Source: Mesorhizobium sp. (GTDB lineage Bacteria > Pseudomonadota > Alphaproteobacteria > Rhizobiales > Rhizobiaceae). From it: DNA of 64,000 nt. Made by a program: the position numbers and the translations under genes. Location of the stretch: the NCBI RefSeq assembly GCF_023954305.1, contig NZ_JAMLIG010000002.1, positions 62,001 to 126,000 on the forward strand, read 5' to 3'. Every line of letters starts with the position of its first letter. The stretch's first letter is position 1. This document shows, in pieces, positions 1 through 8,756 of the stretch. Under the pieces are notes generated by a model. It had not been told where the DNA came from, ran no database searches, and saw only the letters and a list, made by a program, of their open reading frames with translations.

Positions 1-174
1 ACCAATGACAGCATGGAATTTGCACGGCGCATGATCGCCGAGGCGCATGTCGCGGCGACTCCGGGGCACGATTTCGATGTCGCCAACGGCAACCGGTTCA
101 TGCGGTTTTCCTATGCGGGCAGCATAGCGGACATGAAGACGGCGATGGACAGGCTGGAAAAATGGCTGAGATGA
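1..174 (+). CDS. PLP-dependent aminotransferase, C-terminal fragment
   Basis: The reading frame is open from base 1 and ends in TGA at 172-174, so only the last 57 residues are present. They match the end of a class I/II aminotransferase: a segment like TPGHDFD, then a [12 protein letters not shown] motif with the substrate-carboxylate-binding Arg region, then a short amphipathic helix. The catalytic Lys lies upstream of the window, so the substrate cannot be named. The stop overlaps the start of the glutaminase gene, which suggests translational coupling. Family assignment is by recognition of the C-terminal motif only. Confidence 0.72.
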   Translation, partial: TNDSMEFARRMIAEAHVAATPGHDFDVANGNRFMRFSYAGSIADMKTAMDRLEKWLR

Positions 175-1130
175 ACGCCACGCCCGCCGACATCGATGCG
201 GTACTCGCCGACATCGCCGCCGAAATGGCGACCCGGCCCGACCGGGGCGCGGTCGCGACCTATATCCCGCAACTGGCGAAAGTGGACGTCGCCCGGTTCG
301 GTATCGCGGTGGCGATGAATGACGGCCGGGTGATCGTCCGGGGCGACGCCGATATGCCTTTCTCCATTCAAAGCGTGTCGAAAGTATTCACGCTGACTCT
401 GGCGCTGGGCAAGGTCGGCGATACGCTGTGGAAGCGGGTCGGGCGCGAACCGTCCGGCAACCCGTTCAACTCCATCGTCCAGCTCGAGCACGAGCACGGC
501 ATTCCGCGTAATCCGTTCATCAACGCGGGTGCGGTGGTGGTGACGGATGTCGTCCTGGCCGGCCATGAACCGCGCGAGGCGATCGGCGAGATCCTGCGTT
601 TCGTCCAGTTCCTGGCGGAGGACGAGACGATCTACATCGACAGGCAGGTCGCCGCGTCCGAACAGGCGACGGGCTTCCGCAATGTGGCCCTCGCCAACTA
701 CATGCGCTCGTTCGGCAACATCACTCATGCCCCCGAAATGGCACTCGGGGTCTACTACCACCATTGCGCCATCGCGATGTCGTGCCGGCAGCTCGCATTG
801 GCCGGACGCTTCCTGGCACATGACGGGCGCCATCCCGACACCGGCCACTCGGTCGTATCGCCGGAACGCGCGCGCCGCATCTGCGCGCTGATGCTCACCT
901 GCGGCCACTATGACGGGTCTGGAGATTTCGCCTTTCGCGTCGGCATTCCGGGCAAGAGCGGCGTCGGCGGCGGCATATTGTGCATCGTGCCGGGGATCGC
1001 CTCCATCGCGGTCTGGTCGCCGGGTCTCAATGAGAACGGCAATTCGAAACTCGGCTCGATCGCTCTGGAAAAACTCGCGAGGGCGATGAACTGGTCTCTC
1101 TTTGCCCCTAGGCCACCGCAGGCGGACTGA
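162..1130 (+). CDS. glsA: Glutaminase
   Basis: Serine-dependent glutaminase (322 aa) that hydrolyses L-glutamine to glutamate and ammonia in the cytoplasm. It has the family's SxxK-type catalytic Ser and Lys in SIQSVSKVF near residue 70, the [10 protein letters not shown] and NPFINAGA blocks, and the [12 protein letters not shown] segment near the C-terminus. Length is close to the usual ~310 aa. Two starts are possible: ATG at 162, and ATG at 171 which would overlap the upstream aminotransferase stop as ATGA. Either way the two genes overlap and are probably co-transcribed. A strong bidirectional hairpin follows at about 1192. Confidence 0.95.
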   Translation: MAEMNATPADIDAVLADIAAEMATRPDRGAVATYIPQLAKVDVARFGIAVAMNDGRVIVRGDADMPFSIQSVSKVFTLTLALGKVGDTLWKRVGREPSGNPFNSIVQLEHEHGIPRNPFINAGAVVVTDVVLAGHEPREAIGEILRFVQFLAEDETIYIDRQVAASEQATGFRNVALANYMRSFGNITHAPEMALGVYYHHCAIAMSCRQLALAGRFLAHDGRHPDTGHSVVSPERARRICALMLTCGHYDGSGDFAFRVGIPGKSGVGGGILCIVPGIASIAVWSPGLNENGNSKLGSIALEKLARAMNWSLFAPRPPQAD

Positions 1131-1191
1131 CGCCAGGCACCTCGGCAATCCCCGGCGGCAAGGTCCCCGCCAGATTCCGAGCCAGAAAACG

Positions 1192-1228
1192 AAAAACCCG
1201 GGCGACCGGCAGGCCGCCCGGGCTTTTT
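1192..1228. terminator. Bidirectional intrinsic terminator between glsA and rne
   Basis: An 8-bp perfect stem (CCCGGGCG at 1197-1204 with CGCCCGGG at 1215-1222) is flanked by an A run on the left and a T run on the right. It can therefore terminate both the plus-strand glsA transcript and the minus-strand rne transcript, whose genes converge here. Confidence 0.85.
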
Positions 1229-1244
1229 CAAAAGTCTGCTGCGA

Positions 1245-4103
1245 TCAGAAGAAGCCTTTGCGCTGCCACCAACCGCCCTTCTTGGGCTTGTCCTCGGCCG
1301 CCGGTTCGACCACGGTCGAGCTGACCTTCGGAACGACGGGCTGGTCGAGATCGGCAGCGGTGACGCGCCGCCGGGACGACCGCGCAGGCTGTTCTTCGGC
1401 GGAGGGCTCCGGTTCGGCCGTCGCGACGGCGGGCTCCGGTTCAGTCGCGGCCGGCGCGGCAACGGCGACTTCTGCTTCCGCAACGGCTTCCGCGGCGGCC
1501 TTGGCCTTCCGCGGCGCGCGGCGGGGTCTCTTTGCCGGAGCCTCGGCTGCGACCGCGGGCTCCGCCTCGACGGCCGCCGGCACTTCGGGCTGTTCTTCCA
1601 CGACTGGCTCCGGGGCAGGGGCGACGAAGCCTTCCTCTTCCGCGAACTCCGTCTCGGAACTCACGGCCTCTGCGGCGCCTTCGTCCGCGTCGCGGCGATT
1701 CCGCTTGCCGCCGCGCTTGCCGCGCCGACGCTTCTTTCCGTCGCCGTCCACCGCGGCAGGCGTCGAGGCGACCGCTGCTTCGACCGTCTCCTCGTCTGCG
1801 TCGCCGGTATCGTCGACCTCTTCCTCGTCGCCCTCGTCGGACGGAGCGGCCTCAAGACCGGTCTGATCGGCCGGACGCGGAGCTTGCTCGCCATCGCGGT
1901 CGCGACCTCCGCGCCGGCGCCGGCGCCGGCGCCGCTTGCGGCGCGAACCGTCGTCGGCCTCGCCGTCGCGGCGCTCGCCCTGGACCTGATGGGCGGGGCG
2001 CTGGCGCGGCTCTTCCTCGCCCTCGTCCTCGGCCTCGACCTCATCGATGATCTCGTCTTCCTCTTCCACCGGAGCGGAAACCGGAAGCTCGGTGATCGTC
2101 GTCACCACAGGCCGCTCGACCGGAGCGCCGCGGGTGATCGCGTAGAGCTGGTTGCCGAGCGTCTCGTCGGCCTCCATCGAGATCGTCAGGCCGAAGCGTT
2201 CCTCGAGCTCGGTCAGATTGCGACGCTTGTGGTTGAGCACGTAGAGCGCGGTCGCGGCCGGGGTGCGCACGGTGATGTGGCTGCGCGCATCCTTGATCAG
2301 GAATTCCTCGATGGCGCGAACGACATGCAGCGCGACCGACGAGTCGGAACGGATGTGGCCGGTGCCGCCGCAATGCGGACAGGGCTTCATCGTCGATTCG
2401 AGCACGCTGGCGCGGATGCGCTGGCGCGACATCTCGAGCAGGCCGAAATGCGAGATGCGTCCGACCTGGATGCGGGCCCGGTCGTTCTTGAGATGGTCCT
2501 TCAACCGCTTCTCGACCGCGCGGTTGTTGCGGTTCTCCTCCATGTCGATGAAGTCGATGACGATCAGGCCGGCGAGGTCGCGCAGCCGCAGCTGGCGGGC
2601 GACTTCCTCGGCCGCCTCCAGATTGGTGTGAAGCGCCGTCTCCTCGATCGAATGCTCCTTGGTGGAGCGCCCCGAATTGACGTCGATCGACACCAGCGCT
2701 TCGGTCTGGTTGATGATGATGTAGCCGCCGGACTTCAGCGTCACCTGCGGCTGCAGCATGCGGTCGAGCTGCGCCTCGATGCCGTTGCGCGCGAACATCG
2801 GGATGGGATCGCGATAGGGCTGGACCACCTTGGCGTGGCTGGGCATCAGCATCCGCATGAAGTCCTTGGCCTCGCGATAGCCGTCCTCGCCGGCGACCAG
2901 GATTTCGTCGATGTCCTTGTTGTAAAGATCGCGCACCGAACGCTTGATCAGCGATCCTTCCTCATAGACGAGGGCAGGGGCCGTCGATTGGAGGGTCAGC
3001 GTGCGGACGTTTTCCCACATCCGCATCAGGTATTCGTAATCGCGCTTGATCTCGGCCTTGGTCCGGTTGGCGCCGGCGGTGCGCAGGATCACGCCCATGC
3101 CCTGCGGCACTTCGAGATCCTCGACGAGGTCCTTCAGGCGCTTGCGGTCGACGGCAGAGGTGATCTTGCGCGAAATGCCGCCGCCGCGCGCCGTGTTCGG
3201 CATCAGCACAGAATAGCGGCCGGCAAGCGACAGATAGGTCGTCAGCGCCGCGCCCTTGTTGCCGCGCTCCTCCTTGACCACCTGCACCAACAGGATCTGC
3301 CGGCGCTTGATCACTTCCTGAATCTTGTACTGGCGCCGGTTCGGCCGGCGCGGGGCGCGGCTCGGCAATTCCTCCAAAGCGTCTTCGGCTCCGACGGACT
3401 CGACGTCCTCCTCGCCATTGCCGGCGCCGGAAATCTCCTCGATGTCGCCGGAATGATCCGCATCGGACTCGCTGTTGCGCGCAGCGTCCTCGACGCTTTC
3501 CGAAATGCTTTCGGTTTCGATGGCGGCAAGCATCGTCTTGCCCTCGTCCGGGTCCTCTGACGGATCGGATGACTCGTCGAAGACCGGCGACGCATCCGAC
3601 ACCTCGGGTTCAGGTGCCGCGAATGCATCGTCGGCCGCCTCCTGCGACTCCTCGAACGCCGCGGGCTGCGGCTCGTCGGCTTCTTCGACTTCGGAGTCGG
3701 CCTTGGCCGCGAGTTCGGGTCCGCGCCGGCTCTGGTCGCTGTTGCGGCCGCGGTTCTTGCCTCCGCGGCGGCGACGTGACTTCTTGTCGTCTTCCTCGGC
3801 CTCGTCGGCCTCCGCGTCCTCGGCATCCGCCTTCAACAGCGCCTGCCGGTCGGCAAGCGGGATCTGGTAGTAATCGGGATGGATTTCGCTGAAGGCGAGA
3901 AAGCCGTGGCGGTTGCCGCCATATTCGACGAAAGCCGCCTGCAGCGACGGTTCGACCCGCGTCACGCGGGCGAGGTAGATATTACCGCGAAGCTGTTTCT
4001 TGTCTCTGGATTCGAAATCGAATTCTTCGATTCGGTTACCGCGGGTGACGACGACACGTGTTTCCTCCGGGTGGGAGGCATCGATCAGCATCTTGTTGGG
4101 CAT
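1245..4103 (-). CDS. rne: Ribonuclease E
   Basis: Endoribonuclease E (952 aa), core of the RNA degradosome, processing rRNA and tRNA precursors and decaying mRNA. I place the start at the ATG at 4103 (MPNKML...), with an AGGAAA element upstream, rather than the longer frame. Visible in order: first half of an S1 domain (about 35-85), a long acidic insertion (about 95-255), the rest of S1, the catalytic DNase I-like domain with Asp in SIDVNSG (about 474) and VIDFIDM (about 517), the Zn-link CPHCGGTGH (about 575), then a ~350-residue disordered acidic/Arg-rich tail expected to scaffold degradosome partners. The end of the tail is basic and Trp-rich. Convergent with glsA, divergent from amiC. 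Confidence 0.96.
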   Translation of the reverse strand: MPNKMLIDASHPEETRVVVTRGNRIEEFDFESRDKKQLRGNIYLARVTRVEPSLQAAFVEYGGNRHGFLAFSEIHPDYYQIPLADRQALLKADAEDAEADEAEEDDKKSRRRRGGKNRGRNSDQSRRGPELAAKADSEVEEADEPQPAAFEESQEAADDAFAAPEPEVSDASPVFDESSDPSEDPDEGKTMLAAIETESISESVEDAARNSESDADHSGDIEEISGAGNGEEDVESVGAEDALEELPSRAPRRPNRRQYKIQEVIKRRQILLVQVVKEERGNKGAALTTYLSLAGRYSVLMPNTARGGGISRKITSAVDRKRLKDLVEDLEVPQGMGVILRTAGANRTKAEIKRDYEYLMRMWENVRTLTLQSTAPALVYEEGSLIKRSVRDLYNKDIDEILVAGEDGYREAKDFMRMLMPSHAKVVQPYRDPIPMFARNGIEAQLDRMLQPQVTLKSGGYIIINQTEALVSIDVNSGRSTKEHSIEETALHTNLEAAEEVARQLRLRDLAGLIVIDFIDMEENRNNRAVEKRLKDHLKNDRARIQVGRISHFGLLEMSRQRIRASVLESTMKPCPHCGGTGHIRSDSSVALHVVRAIEEFLIKDARSHITVRTPAATALYVLNHKRRNLTELEERFGLTISMEADETLGNQLYAITRGAPVERPVVTTITELPVSAPVEEEDEIIDEVEAEDEGEEEPRQRPAHQVQGERRDGEADDGSRRKRRRRRRRRGGRDRDGEQAPRPADQTGLEAAPSDEGDEEEVDDTGDADEETVEAAVASTPAAVDGDGKKRRRGKRGGKRNRRDADEGAAEAVSSETEFAEEEGFVAPAPEPVVEEQPEVPAAVEAEPAVAAEAPAKRPRRAPRKAKAAAEAVAEAEVAVAAPAATEPEPAVATAEPEPSAEEQPARSSRRRVTAADLDQPVVPKVSSTVVEPAAEDKPKKGGWWQRKGFF
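1911..1935. repeat. Short GCCGGC tandem repeat inside rne
   Basis: Near-perfect alternation of GCGCCG units, about 25 bases, within the rne non-catalytic tail. On the coding strand it encodes a run of arginines (part of [13 protein letters not shown]), the sort of Arg-rich patch that binds RNA in RNase E tails. Such a repeat could vary in length by slippage in whole codons. Confidence 0.7.
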
Positions 4104-4743
4104 TATTTCCTGTCTCCCCGGCAACCGGACGCCGCGCCATGCGCCGCAGCGGCTGCTGCGAGGGGCGGTCGTGGATCCTGCCGGATAATGATTTGTCCGC
4201 GTTCGGGCTCGACGGCGCCGAAATCCGGGCACGCGCGGCCGAAATGGCGCGGGAACGTCCCAGGAGTTTCGTGGTAGCGCCTGCTAACATGGTGTGGCCC
4301 GGCGGCTCCTTCTTCAACCTAGGCCCGAAAATGCCGGACCAGCTCTTTCGCTCTTACAGAGCCGGCTCGAAACAGGCGTTTCGGCCGTTTTCCTCACGTT
4401 AAGGGTTCCGAACATCCGGAAACGCCCTGAAGAAATTCAAGAAAGTCGCTTCTAGCGAATTCGGAGCACCGCTCGCGGTCTGTGCTGGCCTGCATAGTGA
4501 GGGGCATGCTGGCAGCGAAGCCGCGCGGCTCCGGGCATTGAAGTGACCCTAGGGTTGCTTTTATGGTTTGCTAGGGGCGATGGCAACCCTGATTTCCACG
4601 CCGGCAAAACGAGCATCGATCGTCCTCCGCCGCAGTGGGATAGCAATGCTTGGTTAACCAAATGTCGCTACCAATCGTTAACGAACGCGTAGGTGTCACG
4701 GAAACATAGACAGGCCGGGAGGCCGAAGCCGGGGGAAGCGCAA
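4104..4743. other. 640-base gap between divergent rne and amiC
   Basis: No convincing gene is visible on either strand; the open frames here lack family resemblance and plausible ribosome sites. It must hold the divergent promoters and probably a long rne 5' leader, because RNase E leaders in other bacteria are long and autoregulatory. Towards amiC there are TTAACC-type words (GGTTAACC near 4652, GTTAAC near 4677) that resemble half-sites for the cell-cycle regulator CtrA. No confident -35/-10 pair was found. Confidence 0.6.
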
Positions 4744-6003
4744 TTGTCCAGTTTGCGAAGCCGTTTCTTGCCTTTTTCAGGGCTTGCCGGCGCTCGTGCG
4801 GCCCGCCTATTCTCCGTGCTCCTTTGCCTGTCTCTGTTCGGCGGTCTCGTCCGGGCCGAGGAGCAGGCCGGTGACCTGTTGCGCGCGACGCAATTCACGA
4901 TGGCCGGCGACGCGACGCGTGTGCGCCTCGTCCTGCATTTCGACCGCGAACCGCCGGCGCGATGGTTCCTGTTGCGTTCGCCGCACCGGCTGGTGATCGA
5001 TCTTCCCGAGACGACTTTCGCGATCGACCCGGATTCGCTCAAGTCGCGCGGCCTCGTGCGCGAAATCCGCGTTGGCCAGATCGATGCCGGCCGCTCCCGC
5101 ATGATCATCGGCAGCAAGGGGCCGTTCAAGGTCGAGTCGTTCGACGTACTGCAGAATGAGACATCGCCGGGCTACCGGCTCGTGGCCGATCTGACCGCCG
5201 CGGGCGAGAAGCAGTTCGAAGAAGCCCTCTCGCTTCAGGCGGACAGGACCGGTTCGACCGCGGCCCCCAAGGGCGATCGCCTCGGGGAGGCCGCGCCGCC
5301 GCCGGCTTCGAAACGGTTCACCATCGTGCTCGATCCCGGCCACGGCGGGATCGACGGCGGTGCTGCGGGCCTGACCGGCACCGTTGAAAAGGATATCACG
5401 CTCGCCTTCGCCGTCGAACTGAGGCAGAGCCTCGATCAGGCCGGGGGGTACGCCACGGTCATGACGCGGGAGAAAGACGAGTTCCTGCGGCTGGACGATC
5501 GGGTCCGTATCGCGCGCCAGGCTGAGGCGGATCTTTTCATTTCGATCCACGCCGACACGATCCGTGCCCGCGGCGTGAACGGCGCTACCGTCTATACGGT
5601 TTCCGATCGCGCCTCCGATGAAGATGCGCGGGCGCTGGCCGAACGCGAGAATCTCGCGGACCAGGTGGCAGGCATCATCGTCACCGACGAGAACCGCAAC
5701 GTCGCCGACATCCTCACCGATCTCGTCCGGCGCGAGACCCATTCCTTCTCCCTGCGGTTTGCCAGGACGCTGGTGGGCGAACTCTCGACCGAGATCGAGA
5801 TGATCAAGAATCCGCATCGGTCTGCGGGATTTCGGGTCTTGCGGGCGCCGGATGTCCCGTCGGTCTTGGTCGAACTCGGCTATCTCTCGGACGCCGGTGA
5901 CGAGATGAGACTGAAAGATCCGGAGTGGCGCAAGAAGGCGATCCGCAGCATCTCGTCGGCGATCGCCGAGTTCGCCGGCAATCGTGCCGGGGCTGGCGGA
6001 TGA
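4744..6003 (+). CDS. amiC: N-acetylmuramoyl-L-alanine amidase with AMIN domain
   Basis: Periplasmic amidase that cuts the amide bond between MurNAc and the peptide stem during cell separation. The TTG at 4744 follows a GGGGGAAG ribosome site and gives 419 aa beginning with a basic stretch and a hydrophobic signal sequence (about 20-36). An in-frame GTG at 4693 has no such site. Next come an AMIN domain (about 45-150) for septal targeting and an Amidase_3 catalytic domain (about 190-415) with the zinc-site pieces LDPGHGGIDGG, SIHADT and the catalytic-Glu segment VELGYLSD. It is followed by mrcA, so both act on peptidoglycan. Confidence 0.93.
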   Translation: MSSLRSRFLPFSGLAGARAARLFSVLLCLSLFGGLVRAEEQAGDLLRATQFTMAGDATRVRLVLHFDREPPARWFLLRSPHRLVIDLPETTFAIDPDSLKSRGLVREIRVGQIDAGRSRMIIGSKGPFKVESFDVLQNETSPGYRLVADLTAAGEKQFEEALSLQADRTGSTAAPKGDRLGEAAPPPASKRFTIVLDPGHGGIDGGAAGLTGTVEKDITLAFAVELRQSLDQAGGYATVMTREKDEFLRLDDRVRIARQAEADLFISIHADTIRARGVNGATVYTVSDRASDEDARALAERENLADQVAGIIVTDENRNVADILTDLVRRETHSFSLRFARTLVGELSTEIEMIKNPHRSAGFRVLRAPDVPSVLVELGYLSDAGDEMRLKDPEWRKKAIRSISSAIAEFAGNRAGAGG

Positions 6004-6053
6004 GTGGGTCGCGTGCAGCGCGTTGCAGGATAGGCACATCGGTGCCAATAAGC

Positions 6054-6073
6054 CCTTGTTCCCTCGAACAAGG
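6054..6073. repeat. Inverted repeat between amiC and mrcA
   Basis: CCTTGTT (6054-6060) and AACAAGG (6067-6073) form a 7-bp stem with a 6-base loop. It has no T run behind it, so it may be a weak terminator for amiC or part of the mrcA leader. The rest of 6004-6202 shows nothing I can name. Confidence 0.4.
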
Positions 6074-6202
6074 CTGGACCTTGCCGCAATTTCCACACAA
6101 GGCGCGCACAAGGAAAGCGCAAGATGTCACCCGGGAGCGCCGGACGTATTACGCGATGCTGTCGCCGCAGTTACGTGAGGCCGGATCGGAAGTGGAGCGA
6201 GC

Positions 6203-8650
6203 ATGATTCGCCTGATCGGATATTTCTTCGGCATCGGCGTCGCGCTGGCCCTGATCGTGGCCGGCGGCGTTGCCGTATACCTGTCGCAGGTGACGAAGGA
6301 CCTTCCCGACTACGAGGTGCTGGCAAACTACGAACCGCCGGTGACGACGCGCATCCACGCGTCGGATGGCGCGTTGATGGCGGAGTTTGCCCGCGAAAAG
6401 CGCCTCTACCTGCCGATCCAGGCCGTGCCGGACCGCGTCAAGGCGGCGTTCCTGTCGGCAGAGGACAAGAATTTCTACCAGCACCCCGGCGTCGACGTGA
6501 CCGGCCTGTTCCGCGCGATCGTCACCAACGTCAAGAATGCCGGCTCCGGACGCCGCCCTGTCGGTGCCTCGACGATCACACAGCAGGTCGCGAAGAACTT
6601 CCTGCTTGATTCGACGCAGAGCTACGACCGTAAGATCCGCGAGATGATCCTCTCGTTCCGGATCGAGCAGGCCTATTCGAAAGACCGCATCTTCGAGCTG
6701 TATCTGAACGAGATTTTCTTCGGGCTGAACGCCTACGGCATCGCCGGCGCGGCTCTGACCTATTACGACAAGTCGGTGAACGAGCTGACGGTCGCCGAGT
6801 CAGCCTATCTCGCGGCGCTGCCCAAAGGGCCATCCAACTATCATCCGTTCCGCCACACGGATCGCGCCATCGAGCGCCGCAACTGGGTGATCGACCAGAT
6901 GGTCGAGAACGGCTACGTGTCGAAGGAGGAAGGCGAGAAGGCCAAAGCGACCGGGCTGGACGTCAAGCCGCGCCGCAACGGCACATATCTCTTCGCCGGC
7001 GAGTATTTCACCGAGGAAGTCCGGCGAGAGATCATTGCCCGCTACGGCGAAACCGCGCTCTACGAAGGCGGCCTTTCGGTCCGCGCGACCATCGATCCGC
7101 AGATGCAGATCGAGGCCCGCCAGGCGCTGCACAACGGCCTGATCAAGTTCGATACGCTGCGCGGCTACCGCGGTCCGGTGAAGCAGATCGACATTTCCGG
7201 CGACTGGGGCGTTCCTTTGGGCGAGGTCAAGGCGCTCTACGACGTGCCGGAATGGAAGCTTGCCGTCGTGCTCGCCTCCGACGAGTCGGGAGCTCGGCTC
7301 GGATTGCAGCCGGGTCGCGAGGTTTCGGGCGACCTGTCCAAGGAACGCGAAGAGATCAGCCTGTCCGCGGCCGCTTCGAACTGGGCGATGCGCCATGTCG
7401 TCAACGGGCAGCGCGTCAAGGCGAAGTCATTCGCCGATGTGCTCGCGCCCGGCGATGTGGTCTATGTTGGGAAGGCCGGTGAGAACGACGGATGGATCCT
7501 GCGGCAGCGGCCTTCCGTGGAAGGCGCGCTCGTCGCGATGGACCCGCATACCGGTCGCGTTCTGGCTATGGCCGGCGGCTTCTCCTTCGCCTCGTCGGAA
7601 TTCAATCGCGCCACGCAGGCCATGCGCCAGCCGGGCTCCTCGTTCAAGCCTTTCGTCTACGCCGCCGCGCTGGACAACGGCTACACGCCGGCGTCCGTCG
7701 TGCTCGATGCGCCGATCACCATTCGCCAGGGCAACCAGGTTTGGGAGCCGAAGAATTATGGCGGTGAGTCGGCCGGTCCCTCGACGCTTCGCGCCGGCAT
7801 CGAACGCTCGCGCAACCTGATGACGGTGCGCCTGGCCAACGACATGGGCATGAAGCTCGTTGCGGAATATTCCGAACGCTTCGGCATCTACGACAATCTC
7901 GCGCCCTATCTGCCGATGGCGCTGGGTGCAGGCGAAACGACGGTCATGCGGCTGGTGACGGCCTATGCGATCATCGCCAATGGCGGCAAGGAAGTGAAGC
8001 CGTCGCTGATCGACCGTATCCAGGACCGCTACGGCAAGTCGGTCTACAAGCACGATACCCGCTCGTGCGAAGGGTGCGTCGCCGAAAGCTGGCAGGGCCA
8101 GCCGGAACCCCAGATCATCGACAATTCCGAGCAGGTGCTCGACCCGATGACCGCCTATCAGATTACCTCGATGATGGAGGGCGTCGTCAAGCGCGGCACG
8201 GCGGTGATCCTATCCGATCTCGGTCACCCGATCGCCGGCAAGACCGGAACCACGAACGAGGAGAAGGATGCCTGGTTCGTCGGTTTCACGCCCGATCTCG
8301 TCGTCGGCGTGTTCATGGGCTACGACAACCCCGTCCCGATGGGCAAGGGCTCGACCGGTGGCGGCCTCGCGGCGCCGATCTTCAAGGAGTTCATGCAGGT
8401 CGTGCTCAAGGACAAGCGGCCCGTCGACTTCCGCGTGCCGGAGGGGATGAAGCTCATCGCCGTCAACCGAAAGACCGGCATGCGCGCGGGCAAGGGCGAG
8501 CCCGGCGCCATCATCGAGGCGTTCAAGCCCGGCACCGGTCCCGCCGATACCTACTGGGTCATCGGCTCCGATATGGCCGCGGGCTCTGCCGAGGAAATCT
8601 CGCCGTCCGCGAACCGCGCGATCCAGACCGGCGGCGGCGGCCTCTACTGA
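6203..8650 (+). CDS. mrcA: Penicillin-binding protein 1A
   Basis: Bifunctional class A PBP (815 aa) that polymerises glycan strands and cross-links peptides at the cytoplasmic membrane. One N-terminal membrane anchor (about 5-28) precedes a GT51 transglycosylase domain with the EDKNFYQHPGVD motif carrying the catalytic Glu and the GASTITQQVAKN block. The transpeptidase domain has the acyl-Ser motif SSFK at 479-482 and KTGTT near 680. An OB-like insertion lies between the two domains. Preceded by the amidase gene and followed by prfB, the usual order in rhizobia. A GGAAGTGGAGCGAGC ribosome site precedes the ATG. Confidence 0.97.
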   Translation: MIRLIGYFFGIGVALALIVAGGVAVYLSQVTKDLPDYEVLANYEPPVTTRIHASDGALMAEFAREKRLYLPIQAVPDRVKAAFLSAEDKNFYQHPGVDVTGLFRAIVTNVKNAGSGRRPVGASTITQQVAKNFLLDSTQSYDRKIREMILSFRIEQAYSKDRIFELYLNEIFFGLNAYGIAGAALTYYDKSVNELTVAESAYLAALPKGPSNYHPFRHTDRAIERRNWVIDQMVENGYVSKEEGEKAKATGLDVKPRRNGTYLFAGEYFTEEVRREIIARYGETALYEGGLSVRATIDPQMQIEARQALHNGLIKFDTLRGYRGPVKQIDISGDWGVPLGEVKALYDVPEWKLAVVLASDESGARLGLQPGREVSGDLSKEREEISLSAAASNWAMRHVVNGQRVKAKSFADVLAPGDVVYVGKAGENDGWILRQRPSVEGALVAMDPHTGRVLAMAGGFSFASSEFNRATQAMRQPGSSFKPFVYAAALDNGYTPASVVLDAPITIRQGNQVWEPKNYGGESAGPSTLRAGIERSRNLMTVRLANDMGMKLVAEYSERFGIYDNLAPYLPMALGAGETTVMRLVTAYAIIANGGKEVKPSLIDRIQDRYGKSVYKHDTRSCEGCVAESWQGQPEPQIIDNSEQVLDPMTAYQITSMMEGVVKRGTAVILSDLGHPIAGKTGTTNEEKDAWFVGFTPDLVVGVFMGYDNPVPMGKGSTGGGLAAPIFKEFMQVVLKDKRPVDFRVPEGMKLIAVNRKTGMRAGKGEPGAIIEAFKPGTGPADTYWVIGSDMAAGSAEEISPSANRAIQTGGGGLY

Positions 8651-8756
8651 TCTTTCCGGGCACGTTCCGGCCTTCGGCCAAAGCTCTCTTTACACCTGCG
8701 CGGGCCGTCCCTATGGTCCGCGCCGATTCAAACCTCTTGCAGGAAAAGACCAGCGC

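Noticed and set aside
1884..3560. 558-codon plus-strand open frame across rne
   Set aside because: It is antisense to the well-supported rne gene, has His/Arg/Asp-rich composition typical of a GC-rich shadow frame, and resembles no family.
1680..3830. Repeated Ala/Glu/Arg coding segments in rne as a possible CRISPR or satellite array
   Set aside because: No regular direct repeats with unique spacers; the similarity comes from low-complexity protein sequence.
4058..4402. Small open frame in the rne-amiC gap
   Set aside because: Overlaps the rne start on the opposite strand, has no ribosome site and no recognisable domain.
8651..8756. CCGGCCTTCGGCC hairpin after mrcA as a terminator
   Set aside because: The stem is short and not followed by a T run, so termination is not supported.
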